From contig AP018794.1 in the NCBI GenBank assembly GCA_009731425.1, positions 1,371,960-1,435,959 on the forward strand: 64,000 nucleotides of DNA, written 5' to 3'. Made by a program: the position numbers and the translations under genes. Positions 1 through 9,430 of this stretch are shown here, piece by piece. The number at the start of each line of letters is the position of its first letter. Positions within the stretch are counted from its first letter, which is position 1. The notes under the pieces are model-generated. The model had not been told where the DNA came from. It did not search any database and saw only the letters and a list, made by a program, of their open reading frames with translations. The stretch is from Lachnospiraceae bacterium KM106-2. GTDB taxonomy: Bacteria > Bacillota > Clostridia > Lachnospirales > Lachnospiraceae.

Positions 1-175
1 CACGTTTCGCTCTAGTAAAGATAGGAGTATTGTTAGTAACCTTACCATTAACCTGACAAGAACGAATGGTAGAGATATAGTTGCCATAATATGATGCACA
101 AAGGATTGTAACGATGACTAAAATAAGTGCAAAGTTAATTATTTTTTTAATATCTGTCATCATTTGATTTTTCAT
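1..175 (-). CDS. Membrane-anchored protein, N-terminal part (runs off the window)
   Basis: An open minus-strand frame enters the window edge, so the C-terminal part is missing. The start is the ATG at 175, preceded by GAGGTGAG at good distance. The visible 58 residues begin MKNQMMTDIKKIINF, followed by one hydrophobic segment (about residues 13-27) and then a polar stretch. This pattern suggests a single N-terminal membrane anchor or uncleaved signal with the rest outside the membrane. Too little is visible to assign a family; chemoreceptor or sensor-like proteins often begin this way, but that is only a guess. Confidence 0.55.
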   Translation of the reverse strand, partial: MKNQMMTDIKKIINFALILVIVTILCASYYGNYISTIRSCQVNGKVTNNTPIFTRAKR

Positions 176-323
176 ATCTGGCTCACCTCTTTCATTCATA
201 CTAATTTTTCTCAAGTAAATATGTGCTTGTCTCTGATGTTTATATATAATATACCTCTGATCGCAAAAGAACAAGTTAAAGATTTACATTTTTGTAACTT
301 TGTGAATTTTTTTGTAAGAATAA

Positions 324-390
324 AAGGCATTAGCCAATGTATTTTGTCATTTTTACCAAAATGAACATACTTTTTATGAGCCAATGCCTT
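324..390. repeat. Long imperfect inverted repeat in the 176-513 intergenic gap
   Basis: The arms AAGGCATTAGCCAAT (from 324) and its near reverse complement ending at 390 can pair, and an inner ATTTTG/CAAAAT pair extends the stem. There is no strong T-run directly after either end, so terminator function is uncertain. The rest of the 338-bp gap is AT-rich and holds nothing else I can support except possible promoter-like AT boxes upstream of the gene starting at 175. Confidence 0.4.
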
Positions 391-513
391 ATTATTATCT
401 AAGTATTCAATTGAAATAATACTATTTTTAGACAAGCATTATTGTAGATTTGCTTCCTAAACTACCATATTGTGGTGTAATTTCTTAAAAATTCATAATC
501 ATTACGAATTTAT

Positions 514-855
514 TTATACCCAAATTTTCCATTTATCTGGTTCATAACCTACTGTTGCCTTTTGTCCATTTCGTACAATTGGAGTCTTTAAAACCTGCTG
601 GTTCTCAAGTATCTTATCCAGTTGGTCTTCCTTTGCGATGTATCGAATTAGAGCAAGTGCATCTTGATCCTTGCAAGAATCGTCTAGCATAGAATCAATT
701 CCGCCGACTGCTTTTGCAACGCTATTAAACTCGCCTTTGCTCATTCCCTTCTCTTTCAGATCAATTAATTGATATTTAATTCCTCGTTCTTTAAAATAAC
801 GTTCTGCCTTTTTGGTATCAAAACATTTCTTCTTTCCAAAGATCTGTATATTCAT
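514..855 (-). CDS. ArsC/Spx-family thioredoxin-fold protein
   Basis: The 113-residue protein matches the small ArsC/Spx/YffB family in length and layout. It has an N-terminal beta strand, a redox-type loop K-C11-F-D-T-K-K-A, a helix, and a C-terminal LKTPIVRNG segment containing the cis-proline typical of this fold. Only one Cys of the CxxC seen in Spx is present (C-x-x-T), so it is more like arsenate reductase or YffB-type proteins than redox-switch Spx. It follows trpA by 71 bp on the same strand and may be read from the trp transcript, but its ribosome site sits inside an inverted repeat. Actual substrate is unknown; arsenate reduction is not implied by context. Confidence 0.8.
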   Translation of the reverse strand: MNIQIFGKKKCFDTKKAERYFKERGIKYQLIDLKEKGMSKGEFNSVAKAVGGIDSMLDDSCKDQDALALIRYIAKEDQLDKILENQQVLKTPIVRNGQKATVGYEPDKWKIWV

Positions 856-856
856 T

Positions 857-917
857 GTATTTCCCTCTGCTTTCTATCATCATAAAAGAATTTTACCATA
901 GAAAACAAAGGGAATAC
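857..917 (-). promoter_or_regulatory. Inverted repeat covering the ArsC-like gene's ribosome site
   Basis: GTATTCCCTTTG at the trpA side is complementary to CAGAGGGAAATAC next to the ATG at 855, and the flanking TTTCTAT/ATAGAAA also pair. The AGAGGG Shine-Dalgarno of the ArsC-like gene is in the second arm, so the fold would hide it. It could also act as a weak end signal for the trp operon, but no T-run follows. Confidence 0.45.
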
Positions 918-926
918 AAGTATCTC

Positions 927-1703
927 TCATTCCATTTCTGTAGTCATACTCTTGATATAATCATAGACTGGCCTCTTTGCTTTCTTCCCATACTCTCCGA
1001 TCAGCTTTACGATAGCGCTTCCAACGATCACCCCATCTGCCTTTTCACAAAGGGATCGTACCTGGGACGGTGTATTAACTCCAAATCCTACTGCGATCGG
1101 AGTATTACTGACTTCTCGTATCTTTGCGATCATATCATCTATCTGATCCGAGAATACATTTCTTGTACCTGTGACTCCCATGGAGGATACCAAATAGATA
1201 TATCCTTTCGCCCTCTTAGCGATCATTTGAATTCTTTCTTTTGATGTCGGTGCGATCAAACTAATAAGATCGACATTTTCCTCTTTCAAATATGGTAAGA
1301 TTTCTTCTTGTTCCTCATAAGGAAGATCAGGAATGATCACGCCATCAAGGCCTGCTTCCTTTGCTTTCTTAGCAAACTCTTGATATCCATATTGATAGAT
1401 TGGATTTAAGTAAGTTAGAAATACCAATGGAATCTCACTCTGTTTTCTTACCTTTTCCACTAATTCAAATATCATATTGATCGTACATCCGCCTTCTACG
1501 CTAAGGGCGCGAAGATTCGCTTCTTGAATGACAGGGCCTTCTGCGATCGGATCAGAAAAAGGAATTCCAATTTCAACAATACCAGCTCCTGCTCGTTCCA
1601 TTTCATAGATCAGCTGCTCTGTTGTGCTGATATCCGGATCTCCTGCTGTTAGGAATCCAACAAATGCTTTCTTATCATAAAATGCTTTACTGATTCTAGT
1701 CAT
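927..1703 (-). CDS. trpA: Tryptophan synthase alpha subunit
   Basis: Cleaves indole-3-glycerol phosphate to indole and glyceraldehyde 3-phosphate, passing indole to TrpB. The 258 residues form a standard TIM barrel: GFLTAGDPD near the start, [10 protein letters not shown] holding catalytic Glu44, [11 protein letters not shown] in the middle and [16 protein letters not shown] phosphate-binding loops at the end. The acid corresponding to E. coli Asp60 is Glu55 here (IAEGPVIQ), a conservative change. It is the last gene of the trp operon and its start overlaps the trpB stop by 8 bp, with a strong GGGGAGG site. Slightly shorter than the 268 residues of the E. coli protein. Confidence 0.97.
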   Translation of the reverse strand: MTRISKAFYDKKAFVGFLTAGDPDISTTEQLIYEMERAGAGIVEIGIPFSDPIAEGPVIQEANLRALSVEGGCTINMIFELVEKVRKQSEIPLVFLTYLNPIYQYGYQEFAKKAKEAGLDGVIIPDLPYEEQEEILPYLKEENVDLISLIAPTSKERIQMIAKRAKGYIYLVSSMGVTGTRNVFSDQIDDMIAKIREVSNTPIAVGFGVNTPSQVRSLCEKADGVIVGSAIVKLIGEYGKKAKRPVYDYIKSMTTEME

Positions 1704-2889
1704 GTAAGTCCTCCCCTCGATATCTTGCTATCGCCGCAACATCTTTGTCACCGCGTCCTGAAATATTGCATACAATGATTTGTTCCTTTCCCATATTAGG
1801 TGCCATCTTCATCACCTGTGCAATGGCATGAGAACTTTCGATAGCCGCTATAATTCCTTCCGTCCTCGCGATATATTCAAATGCTTCGACTGCTTCCTCA
1901 TCTGTGATCGGTACATAAGTTGCTCGATTGGAATCATGAAGATAAGCATGTTCCGGCCCAATCCCAGGATAGTCTAAACCCGCTGATATTGAATATACTG
2001 GTGCGATCTGACCAAACTTATCCTGACAGAAATAAGATTTCATTCCATGAAAGATCCCTTCTCTTCCGACTGCGATCGTTGCTGCCGTCTCCATCGTATG
2101 CACTCCATGACCTGCTGCTTCACATCCGATCAGTTTAACAGATTTCTCCTTGATAAAGTCATAAAATAGACCCATTGAATTACTGCCTCCTCCCACACAT
2201 GCCACAACGGCATCAGGGAGACGTCCTTCTTTCTCTAAAAGCTGTTGCTTAACTTCTTTGCCGATCACGCTTTGGAAGTCACGAACCATCATTGGAAATG
2301 GATGTGGTCCCATGACAGAACCTAAGACATAAAGCGTATCATCCACCCGTTTCGTCCACTCGCGCATACATTCATTTACTGCATCTTTTAAAGTTCTAGT
2401 TCCAGTAAGAACCGGATGCACCTTGGCTCCGAGTAACTTCATACGATATACATTGAGTGCTTGACGAATCGTGTCTTCTTCCCCCATATAAATTTCACAT
2501 TCTAATCCGAGCAAGGCTGCAGCCGTCGCTGTTGCCACCCCATGCTGACCTGCACCCGTCTCTGCAATAATTCTTGTCTTTCCTAGTCTCTTTGCAAGCA
2601 GTGCCTGCCCTAAAACATTATTAATTTTATGAGAACCCGTATGATTCAAATCCTCTCGTTTTAGATATATTTTAGCGCCTCCTAGATCTTCGGTCATCTT
2701 CTTAGCAAAGTATAGGAGAGATGGTCTTCCTGCATACTCACGAAGTAACTGTTGTAACTCTTCTCTAAAATCAGGATCTTTCTTATAAAATTCATAAGCA
2801 TTTTCTATCTGATGCAATTCATTCATCAAGGTCTCTGGGACATATTGTCCTCCATAATCACCATATCTACCATTATTCAATTCATTCAC
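1696..2889 (-). CDS. trpB: Tryptophan synthase beta subunit
   Basis: PLP enzyme that condenses indole with serine to give tryptophan in the alpha2-beta2 complex with TrpA. The 397 residues match the TrpB1 type. The PLP lysine is in [13 protein letters not shown] (about residue 87), the phosphate-binding loop is GGGSNSMG, and the substrate loop [10 protein letters not shown] is intact. The C-terminal part has the ESSHA and SGRGDKD motifs expected for the family. It overlaps trpF by 8 bp upstream and trpA by 8 bp downstream, so translation is probably coupled. Confidence 0.98.
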   Translation of the reverse strand: MNELNNGRYGDYGGQYVPETLMNELHQIENAYEFYKKDPDFREELQQLLREYAGRPSLLYFAKKMTEDLGGAKIYLKREDLNHTGSHKINNVLGQALLAKRLGKTRIIAETGAGQHGVATATAAALLGLECEIYMGEEDTIRQALNVYRMKLLGAKVHPVLTGTRTLKDAVNECMREWTKRVDDTLYVLGSVMGPHPFPMMVRDFQSVIGKEVKQQLLEKEGRLPDAVVACVGGGSNSMGLFYDFIKEKSVKLIGCEAAGHGVHTMETAATIAVGREGIFHGMKSYFCQDKFGQIAPVYSISAGLDYPGIGPEHAYLHDSNRATYVPITDEEAVEAFEYIARTEGIIAAIESSHAIAQVMKMAPNMGKEQIIVCNISGRGDKDVAAIARYRGEDLHD

Positions 2890-3502
2890 CCTTTCTTACT
2901 TGTCTTATGATCTGCTCTATTTTATATGGATCTTTTCTCCCATTTGTCTCAACCCCACTGCTTACATCAATTGCATAAGGATGTAACTGATGGATCGCTT
3001 CTAGTACATTATGATTATTTAATCCACCCGCAAGAAAATAGGGTTCCTTTACCATTTGGATCGCCTTCCAGTTGAAAGTTATCCCACTACCACCCTCCTG
3101 TCTTTTGGAGTAGGTATCATATAAAATGAAGTCTGCCATATGTGATTCCTGCTTTGTCATCACCGACTCTGCTTCTACTTTGACCGCGTAGATGATCGGT
3201 ATTTTATCTCCCACACAATCTTTTAGATTTCTTATGTAGTTCTCATCTTCTCCACCATGTAGCTGGATCAGATCAATGATTCCTTCCTCACATAATTTTT
3301 TAATCTCCTCAATGGGATTTCTAACAAATACCCCTACTGTCTTAATCTTATGATCTAGAAGTTCTCTAAACTGCATTGCTTCTATCGAAGTAATCTGTCT
3401 TCTGCTTGGTGCAAATACAAAACCGGCATAATCAGGATGATACCGATTTAACAGACTCACATCTTCTTTTGTTGTAATCCCACAGATTTTTATCCTTGTC
3501 AT
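2882..3502 (-). CDS. trpF: Phosphoribosylanthranilate isomerase
   Basis: Isomerises phosphoribosylanthranilate to the carboxyphenylamino-deoxyribulose phosphate used by TrpC. The 206-residue TIM barrel begins [11 protein letters not shown] with the catalytic Cys7-type position, has [11 protein letters not shown] for phosphate contact, and ends with [10 protein letters not shown] and [14 protein letters not shown], all diagnostic for TrpF. It is a separate protein, unlike the TrpC-TrpF fusion of enterobacteria. The gene starts 2 bp after trpC. Confidence 0.97.
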   Translation of the reverse strand: MTRIKICGITTKEDVSLLNRYHPDYAGFVFAPSRRQITSIEAMQFRELLDHKIKTVGVFVRNPIEEIKKLCEEGIIDLIQLHGGEDENYIRNLKDCVGDKIPIIYAVKVEAESVMTKQESHMADFILYDTYSKRQEGGSGITFNWKAIQMVKEPYFLAGGLNNHNVLEAIHQLHPYAIDVSSGVETNGRKDPYKIEQIIRQVRKGE

Positions 3503-3503
3503 C

Positions 3504-4292
3504 CTAATCGCCTTTCAACGCTTGCAATGCTTCATATTTATTGTGAGCAGTCATCATAGTCTCACCGATTAGAACGCCATCCACATTACACTCTTTTAAA
3601 AATGCAATATCCTTACTAGTTTTAATCCCGCTTTCGGCTAGAAAGAGTATGGACGGAGGAACCAATTGACGTAATTGTCTTGTTGTATTTAGATCCACTC
3701 TAAAGTCCTTAAGATTACGATTATTCACGCCGATGATACGAGCTCCTGCACGAACTGCCTTACCAATCTCGTCTTTATCGTGTGCTTCCACTAGACAAGA
3801 TAAGCCTAAGTCATATGCTAATTTAAGAAATTTCTTTAAAATCTCCTCTTCTAAGATTGCACAAATTAATAAAATCGCATTTGCTCCAATTACTTTTGCC
3901 TCATAGATCTGGTAGTCATCGATGATAAAATCTTTTCTTAAGATAGGGATGTCAACTTGTTCTCGGATCTCTTTTAAATATTTGGTATCTCCACGAAAAT
4001 AATCCGGCTCTGTCAAAACTGAGATAGCATTAGCGCCTGCGCTCTCATACTCCTTCGCTATCTTAATGTATGGGAACTCTTCTACGATCATCCCTTTGGA
4101 TGGCGAAGCTTTTTTTACTTCTAGAATAAAAGAAAGTTCAGGCTCTCTTAGAGTTGATTCCAATAGAAAAGGAATTTGATTTGGTGCATGAAGTGCCAGG
4201 TTCCTCATCTCATCATCATCGATTACTTTTTTCTGTTGCTCGATTCGAATTCTCCGCTTTTTTACGATCTCTTCTAATACGTTCATATCCAC
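3504..4292 (-). CDS. trpC: Indole-3-glycerol phosphate synthase
   Basis: Closes the indole ring by decarboxylation and dehydration of the TrpF product. The 262 residues contain FILEVKKASPSKGMI with the catalytic lysine, LRKDFIIDDYQ, LVEAHDKDE, IGVNNRNLKDF and LAESGIKT, in the correct order for a TrpC TIM barrel. The GGAGG site lies just before the ATG at 4292, which is 12 bp after the trpD stop. Monofunctional. Confidence 0.97.
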   Translation of the reverse strand: MDMNVLEEIVKKRRIRIEQQKKVIDDDEMRNLALHAPNQIPFLLESTLREPELSFILEVKKASPSKGMIVEEFPYIKIAKEYESAGANAISVLTEPDYFRGDTKYLKEIREQVDIPILRKDFIIDDYQIYEAKVIGANAILLICAILEEEILKKFLKLAYDLGLSCLVEAHDKDEIGKAVRAGARIIGVNNRNLKDFRVDLNTTRQLRQLVPPSILFLAESGIKTSKDIAFLKECNVDGVLIGETMMTAHNKYEALQALKGD

Positions 4293-4303
4293 TCCTCCGT
4301 ATT

Positions 4304-5317
4304 CTATTCTGTCATCTTAGCAGCCTGAATAAATTCTTTCAGTTGTTTTAGTGCCTTTCCACTCTCTATGGATCCTCGTGCTAAGTTAATCGCTTCTTCC
4401 ATAGAAATATCATCCCTTGCAATATAGATTCCTGCCGCTGCATTTAAAATTACTGCATCGGTTTTTGGACCGATCTCTCCACTTAAAATATGAATCGCAA
4501 TGTCAGCGTTCTCTTTCGGATCCCCACCGGCTAACTCCTCTTTTCTACAACGACTGAATCCATATTGCTCAGGAGTGATCGTATAGGTGATAAATTCACC
4601 ATTTCTTACTTCGCATACATAGGTCGGCGCGCTCATTGAAATTTCATCCATGCAGTCTTCTCCATATACTACCATCGCCTTCTTAACTCCAAGATTTAGT
4701 AATACTCTTGCAAGTGGTTCCACTAAAGACTTTCGATAGACACCAAGTAATTGCATCGTCGCACCTGCAGGATTAGCCAACGGTCCTAATACATTAAAGA
4801 TAGTCCGGATTCCCATTTCTTTTCTGACCTTTCCTACAAATCGCATTGCCGGATGATATTTCTGAGCAAACAGAAAGCAGATATTCAGTTCTTTGAGTAA
4901 TCCTGCACTTCTTGCAGGTGCCAGATTTAAATTCACCCCAAGCGCTTCTAAACAATCAGCTGTACCACACTTACTGCTGGCAGCTCGATTTCCATGTTTG
5001 GCTACTGGTATTCCAAGTGATGAGACAACGATGGATGCAAGTGTCGATATGTTAAATGTATTAGCACCATCTCCACCAGTTCCTACTATTTCAAGCACTT
5101 CCATTTCATTTAAGAATTTTTCGCAATGATAACGCATCACCTTAGCTGCTGCTGTAATCTCATCAATACTCTCTCCCTTCATACTCATAGCCGTTAAGAA
5201 AGATGCCTTTTGTGCATCCGTTGCTTCTCCATCCATAATTTCATTCATAACAGCTTCCATCATCGTCGAACTTAGTTCTTCTCCTTTACTTGCTAATGCA
5301 ATTGCTTCTTTGATCAT
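4304..5317 (-). CDS. trpD: Anthranilate phosphoribosyltransferase
   Basis: Transfers phosphoribosyl from PRPP to anthranilate. The 337 residues have the helical N-terminal domain, the PRPP-binding glycine loop [15 protein letters not shown], the [14 protein letters not shown] segment, and [14 protein letters not shown], all typical of TrpD. It is separate from TrpG. It sits 13 bp after trpG and is preceded by GGGAGGAGATTACT. Full family length with no missing motif. Confidence 0.97.
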   Translation of the reverse strand: MIKEAIALASKGEELSSTMMEAVMNEIMDGEATDAQKASFLTAMSMKGESIDEITAAAKVMRYHCEKFLNEMEVLEIVGTGGDGANTFNISTLASIVVSSLGIPVAKHGNRAASSKCGTADCLEALGVNLNLAPARSAGLLKELNICFLFAQKYHPAMRFVGKVRKEMGIRTIFNVLGPLANPAGATMQLLGVYRKSLVEPLARVLLNLGVKKAMVVYGEDCMDEISMSAPTYVCEVRNGEFITYTITPEQYGFSRCRKEELAGGDPKENADIAIHILSGEIGPKTDAVILNAAAGIYIARDDISMEEAINLARGSIESGKALKQLKEFIQAAKMTE

Positions 5318-5330
5318 AGTAATCTCCTCC

Positions 5331-5897
5331 CTAATAATGATTGATAAAATTGTTCAAAATGGTCTTACCACAAGGTGTCAAAATTGATTCCGGATGAAAC
5401 TGTAACCCATATATCGGTTTTTCTTTCACCTTAACCCCCATAACTATTCCATCCTCTGATACCGCTGTTAATGCAAGTTGATCTGACAACTCATTTTCTA
5501 CCGTTAATGAATGATACCTACCTACCTTCTCGGTTTTCTCTAATCCTTCATATAGAATACAAGACAGATCAAACGTAACCACGGACTGTTTCCCATGCAT
5601 CAGATATGGCGCGTAAGTCACATGTGCTCCATATACTTCACAGATTGCTTGATGGCCAAGACAGATTCCAAGGATCGGGATCTGTCCTCCTGACAGCTTA
5701 ATCAGTTCTTCACAAATTCCTGCATCTTTGGGCTTTCCTGGTCCCGGAGATAATATAATCGATTGTGGACGATCCTTTAAGATTGCTGCCACAGAAGATT
5801 CATCATTTCGGATCACTTTAATATCTGGATCTATAGAACCGATAATCTGGTAAAGATTATAAGAGAAGCTGTCATAGTTATCGATCAATACTCTCAT
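5331..5897 (-). CDS. trpG: Anthranilate synthase glutamine amidotransferase subunit
   Basis: Class I glutaminase that supplies ammonia to TrpE. The 188 residues include [11 protein letters not shown] at the start, [12 protein letters not shown], the nucleophile elbow [10 protein letters not shown] with the catalytic Cys, and FHPESILT with the His-Glu pair near the end. Length and motifs match TrpG/PabA. In clostridia one TrpG can also serve PabB, but no folate genes are near. It overlaps trpE by 4 bp. Confidence 0.97.
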   Translation of the reverse strand: MRVLIDNYDSFSYNLYQIIGSIDPDIKVIRNDESSVAAILKDRPQSIILSPGPGKPKDAGICEELIKLSGGQIPILGICLGHQAICEVYGAHVTYAPYLMHGKQSVVTFDLSCILYEGLEKTEKVGRYHSLTVENELSDQLALTAVSEDGIVMGVKVKEKPIYGLQFHPESILTPCGKTILNNFINHY

Positions 5898-7357
5898 AAC
5901 TCCTCCTCTCCTTTCTCTAGTGCTAATAACACGGCCTTTGCCTTATTAAAACACTCTTCGTATTCTTTATCTGGCACACTATCGGCAACAATACCGGCAC
6001 CTGTCCTTACATATACATATCCTTTATGAAGATACGCAAAACGAATCCCGATACAAAAATCCAGATTTCCAGTAAAGTCTAAATACCCAATTGCTCCACC
6101 ATAGATATCACGATGATTCTTCTCTAACTCTTGAATGATCTGCATGGCACGGATCTTCGGTGCTCCAGATAAGGTTCCCGCAGGCAAGATAGCTTCCATC
6201 ACATCAAGAGGCGATAACCGATCTCTTAACTTTCCTCTTACGCTAGATCCAAGATGCATAATATGAGAAAACTTAAGTACTTGTTGATATTCCTCTACTT
6301 CAACGGAACCAAACTCTGCAATTTTCCCGATATCGTTTCTTCCTAGATCGACCAACATATTATGCTCTGCACACTCTTTTTCATCCTCTCTTAATTCCTT
6401 TTCCAATCTCTCATCTTCCAAGTCATCGTTTCCTCGCGGCCTTGATCCCGCTAGCGGATAGGTATGAACGATTCCATCCTCTAGTTTTACTAAGGTCTCT
6501 GGAGAAGCTCCCATGATCTCAACTTGACTATTTGCAAAGAAAAACATATATGGTGAGGGATTTGTCGTACGAAGGTATCGATAAGCATTGAGTAAACTTC
6601 CTTCATAACGAGCCTTTCTTAAATTAGAAGGAACAAATTGAAAGATATCGCCTTCTTTGATATACGATTTTCCCTTTTCCACTATATCCTTAAATTCTTC
6701 CTTGGTAAACTGCATTTGACATTTAGTAAGTAAGTGCCCTGGTTTACACTCCATTTGTCTTTTTTCACGAACCATCCTCATCATGTTTGCAAGATCTTCT
6801 TGCGCCTTTTTATAGGATTCATCTATCCTTTTGGTATCTACTAAAGCAATAAAGAAAAGAATATCCTTTACATGATCAAAGGCAATGATACGGTCAAAGA
6901 GCATAAAATCAAAATCTGGCAGGTCATCTTCTGTCTTTTTCGGAAATACTAGTACCTTTTCACTATACTTTACATAATCATAAGAAAAGTATCCGACCAT
7001 CCCGCCCGTAAACGGTGGAAGTTCTTTGATCTTTGGTGTGATAAATTGCTGTCTTAATTGTTCTAAGTATACTTTAGGTTCATCATTAATCGTTCTTATG
7101 CCATCTTGTCTTCGCTCCGTGATTACTCCATCTTTACCGGATACCTCCATAAATGGATCAAAACCTAAAAATGTATATCGCCCTCTGGCATTGGCATTCT
7201 CCATACTTTCTAGCAAAAATACACGCTTGCTTTTTTTCTGAAGACATTTTAGAATCTCCATCGGCGTATAGGAATCCGCTAACATGGTCTGATATATTGG
7301 CACCCTTTTATAATCCTTTGCCTTTGTTTTCATCGTTGCATAATTCATTAACTGCAT
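5894..7357 (-). CDS. trpE: Anthranilate synthase component I
   Basis: Converts chorismate and ammonia (from TrpG) to anthranilate, the committed step to tryptophan. The 487 residues hold the N-terminal LLES motif (in VFLLESMENANARGRYTF) that binds the feedback inhibitor tryptophan in the family, and the C-terminal chorismate-binding core with GASPETLVKLEDG, TYPLAGSRPRG, ELREDEKECAEHNMLVDLGRND and the end motif RTGAGIVADS. First gene of the trp operon, 56 bp after the T-box terminator. The ATG at 7357 has GTGGGGATAAG before it. Confidence 0.97.
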   Translation of the reverse strand: MQLMNYATMKTKAKDYKRVPIYQTMLADSYTPMEILKCLQKKSKRVFLLESMENANARGRYTFLGFDPFMEVSGKDGVITERRQDGIRTINDEPKVYLEQLRQQFITPKIKELPPFTGGMVGYFSYDYVKYSEKVLVFPKKTEDDLPDFDFMLFDRIIAFDHVKDILFFIALVDTKRIDESYKKAQEDLANMMRMVREKRQMECKPGHLLTKCQMQFTKEEFKDIVEKGKSYIKEGDIFQFVPSNLRKARYEGSLLNAYRYLRTTNPSPYMFFFANSQVEIMGASPETLVKLEDGIVHTYPLAGSRPRGNDDLEDERLEKELREDEKECAEHNMLVDLGRNDIGKIAEFGSVEVEEYQQVLKFSHIMHLGSSVRGKLRDRLSPLDVMEAILPAGTLSGAPKIRAMQIIQELEKNHRDIYGGAIGYLDFTGNLDFCIGIRFAYLHKGYVYVRTGAGIVADSVPDKEYEECFNKAKAVLLALEKGEEEL

Positions 7358-7412
7358 CTTATCCCCACTTTCTTAAGACTCTGCATGAGTAAATGGATGA
7401 CGTTGCATAACT

Positions 7413-7460
7413 AAAAAAACCGCCCTTGATTATCGCTAAATACGATAATCAAGGACGGTT
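7413..7460 (-). terminator. T-box attenuator terminator
   Basis: An 18-bp near-perfect stem (AACCGTCCTTGATTATCG pairing with CGATAATCAAGGGCGGTT) with a 7-base loop is followed on the minus strand by seven T. It lies between the T-box sequence and trpE and is the default termination structure of the riboswitch. Confidence 0.95.
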
Positions 7461-7710
7461 CTATCTATAGTTATAGATGTACCGCGGTGCCACCTTGGTT
7501 TGTGGATTCCACACTCTCACAGAATACTAACATATTCCTGACAACTTACGTATGCCATCACGTCATGAGGTACTAAGCGAAACGCTTTTCATCATGCCCT
7601 CAGTGGTCCATTTAATGAACTGCATTTCTGTAAGGTTCTCAGCATCCCCTACTCTCTGTGAGCGCATCTTTCATTGTTATCTCCACTTCATCGGTTTACT
7701 TTATTAAATT
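7413..7710 (-). promoter_or_regulatory. Tryptophan T-box leader of the trp operon
   Basis: The minus strand at 7482-7496 reads AAGGTGGCACCGCGG, the conserved T-box that pairs with uncharged tRNA. Upstream are paired segments resembling stem I and stem III, and downstream is the terminator. The best specifier candidate is UGG (7608-7610, in AAATGGACCACTGA), which fits control by uncharged tRNA-Trp. The codon assignment is by eye; the T-box itself is unambiguous. Low tryptophan would thus turn on trpEGDCFBA. Confidence 0.93.
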
Positions 7711-7716
7711 ACTGTT

Positions 7717-7744
7717 ATTATACTCTACCAAACAGATGTGTCAA
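7717..7744 (-). promoter_or_regulatory. Consensus promoter of the trp operon
   Basis: TTGACA (7739-7744) and TATAAT (7717-7722) are both perfect, with a 16-bp spacer on the minus strand. Transcription would start near 7710 at the 5' end of the T-box leader. Confidence 0.9.
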
Positions 7745-7814
7745 CCAAATTTATGCAAAACCTTAGAAAGCAAGTTTATTTTTCTATTTACATTGAGATA
7801 GCCTGTTTTAAACT

Positions 7815-8021
7815 TTACAAAACCAAAGAAATGATCGAACTGATCACTGTAATGACAAATAAGCTCACCGCTACCACAACAAGAAGGTTCATAATTTTTG
7901 ATTTGTTTTTCATATTCACAACATCCAAGATAAGATTAACGATATTCAATAATGCTATAACTAATAAAAATACTATTCTTGGGGAGAGGTTTGGACTGGT
8001 GCGAGTACCAGTCAGTACCAA
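7815..8021 (-). CDS. Small two-helix membrane protein
   Basis: A 68-residue frame starting with TTG at 8021, 5 bp after the stop of the preceding gene. After a polar start it has two hydrophobic segments (about residues 15-35 and 45-67) separated by a basic MKNKSK loop, so a two-helix membrane protein is likely. There is no clear Shine-Dalgarno, so it would depend on coupling to the gene upstream, and the first codons overlap a small hairpin (ACTGGT/ACCAGT). No family recognised. The start and even the reality of the gene are uncertain. Confidence 0.45.
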   Translation of the reverse strand: MVLTGTRTSPNLSPRIVFLLVIALLNIVNLILDVVNMKNKSKIMNLLVVVAVSLFVITVISSIISLVL

Positions 8022-8026
8022 GAGGC

Positions 8027-8287
8027 TTATTTCTGATAAACAATCTTTCGAATTGATTCTACGGTTAATCCATAATCGTCTGCCAGTTCCTCCATCGATT
8101 TATGTTTCTCGTAATCTCTTCGGATAGCTTCATTTCGCTGTCTATAATACGCTCTTGCTCCAGAACCGGAACCCCACTTCTGCTTCTCTTCCATAATCGG
8201 TATGTATAAAGTCTCTCCAGCTGCATATTTTTGCACTTCTTTTAATAGTTCATCAGGCAGTACATGGGATGCATTTTTATAATTCAT
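8027..8287 (-). CDS. CD3324-like small helix-turn-helix protein
   Basis: The 86-residue protein has the layout of the clostridial CD3324-type family: an N-terminal NASHVLPDELLKEVQKYAAGETLYIP block, a basic KQKWGSGSGARAYYRQRN stretch, and a C-terminal helix-turn-helix (SMEELADDYGLTVESIRKIVYQ). It is probably a DNA-binding regulator. The ATG has GGAGGTACAGGA before it. It is followed by the small membrane protein and preceded by an unrelated gene 15 bp away on the same strand. No target can be inferred. Confidence 0.75.
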   Translation of the reverse strand: MNYKNASHVLPDELLKEVQKYAAGETLYIPIMEEKQKWGSGSGARAYYRQRNEAIRRDYEKHKSMEELADDYGLTVESIRKIVYQK

Positions 8288-8302
8288 TCCTGTACCTCCA
8301 TC

Positions 8303-9352
8303 TTAATTTCCTGCTTCTAAAAATTCACTGATCGAGTCGTAAATTCTAAGCGTTACGTTATTTTCTTTCAAAACAGAGACAATATAAGATTCTAACTGTT
8401 CTGCTTTTCCTTGTAAGATCGACAGATCTAAGCTATGATAACTTCCGAGAAGATCTAAGTCTTTTAACCCAAATTCTTCTTGGATCGAATCAAATTCTAT
8501 CTGCAGATAACAGCCTAATTGGTAAGCGATCATCGCATTTTTGTCTTGGCAATAATACTGTAGACGTCGAAATGTATATCTAGCCTCATAATACCACTCT
8601 GCAAGATCTTCATAATGATATTCTTTCTGCTCTGCTTTCTTTATGACTATCTTTGAAGCAAAGAAATCTCGAACTGATTGAATCAGCCCCTGACTAAGTA
8701 ATTTCAGATTTATCATATTATTTTCATTCGTAATCGCCTCTATACCAGCTTCGAAGCCATCCGGCTTTTCTTCATAGCTATGAATCTCAGTTCCATATTC
8801 CACTAAAGAATAGCTTTTACCAAGATACGTGTGATTCCAAGTTGCTAAAGCCATTGAGAGATATTGCATAATGCCTCCTGCTGCTTTTCTCACATGACAG
8901 ATATCCTTATCAAAAGACATTGTTTTATAGATTTCCATTGCCACATCTACCTGCTCTAAGCATTTACGATAACAGTAATCTCTATCATTCAGGTGATCAT
9001 TTAGTCTCTTTTGAATTGATAGGAATCGTTGTTTGTCTTCTTCTGTCCTTGCATATAGGACCACGCCTTTAGCAAGTGCAAATGTAATCGTCTCATTAAG
9101 ATCTGCAATGTTTTCCAAGCGTTCCCAACAGATTGGGAATAAGTCATATCCCATGTCCTCGATTACAAATGTCTTTGCCAAGCGATATCCTTTTTCTGTG
9201 TTTGGTACAAAGAAGTCAAATGCGACATTTTGTTCATCTGTTGGGATCTTGCATGCCCCAAGCTGTCCAATTAATAATGCCACATCATCGTGAAACTCTC
9301 TTTCAATTTTTTGTTTTGCCCATTCAATTAACTGTCCGTCAATATTTTTCAT
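8303..9352 (-). CDS. Uncharacterised protein, possibly nucleotidyltransferase-like
   Basis: 349 residues, soluble, no signal or membrane segment. I do not recognise a family with confidence. The N-terminal third (FDFFVPNTEKGYRLAKTF, VVLYARTEEDKQRF) is somewhat like substrate-polymerase-type nucleotidyltransferase domains, and the C-terminal two thirds is helical with many Tyr, Glu and Leu residues. The ATG follows AAAGGAGG at good spacing. It heads a short run with the two small genes downstream. Function unknown. Confidence 0.7.
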   Translation of the reverse strand: MKNIDGQLIEWAKQKIEREFHDDVALLIGQLGACKIPTDEQNVAFDFFVPNTEKGYRLAKTFVIEDMGYDLFPICWERLENIADLNETITFALAKGVVLYARTEEDKQRFLSIQKRLNDHLNDRDYCYRKCLEQVDVAMEIYKTMSFDKDICHVRKAAGGIMQYLSMALATWNHTYLGKSYSLVEYGTEIHSYEEKPDGFEAGIEAITNENNMINLKLLSQGLIQSVRDFFASKIVIKKAEQKEYHYEDLAEWYYEARYTFRRLQYYCQDKNAMIAYQLGCYLQIEFDSIQEEFGLKDLDLLGSYHSLDLSILQGKAEQLESYIVSVLKENNVTLRIYDSISEFLEAGN

Positions 9353-9430
9353 AACAAAACCTCCTTTAATCTTTGTACCTTTATTATAGGGGATTGCTAT
9401 CTACTCTCACAATTGTGAGAACTAGTTAAC

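Noticed and set aside
211..435. A 74-codon minus-strand frame in the first gap
   Set aside because: It crosses the long inverted repeat, has no ribosome site and no protein-like pattern.
7358..7412. A Trp-rich leader peptide before trpE
   Set aside because: No short ORF with Trp codons is visible; control by the T-box explains the leader.
7738..8127. 129-codon plus-strand frame
   Set aside because: It lies opposite two small minus-strand genes with better starts and looks like an antisense shadow.
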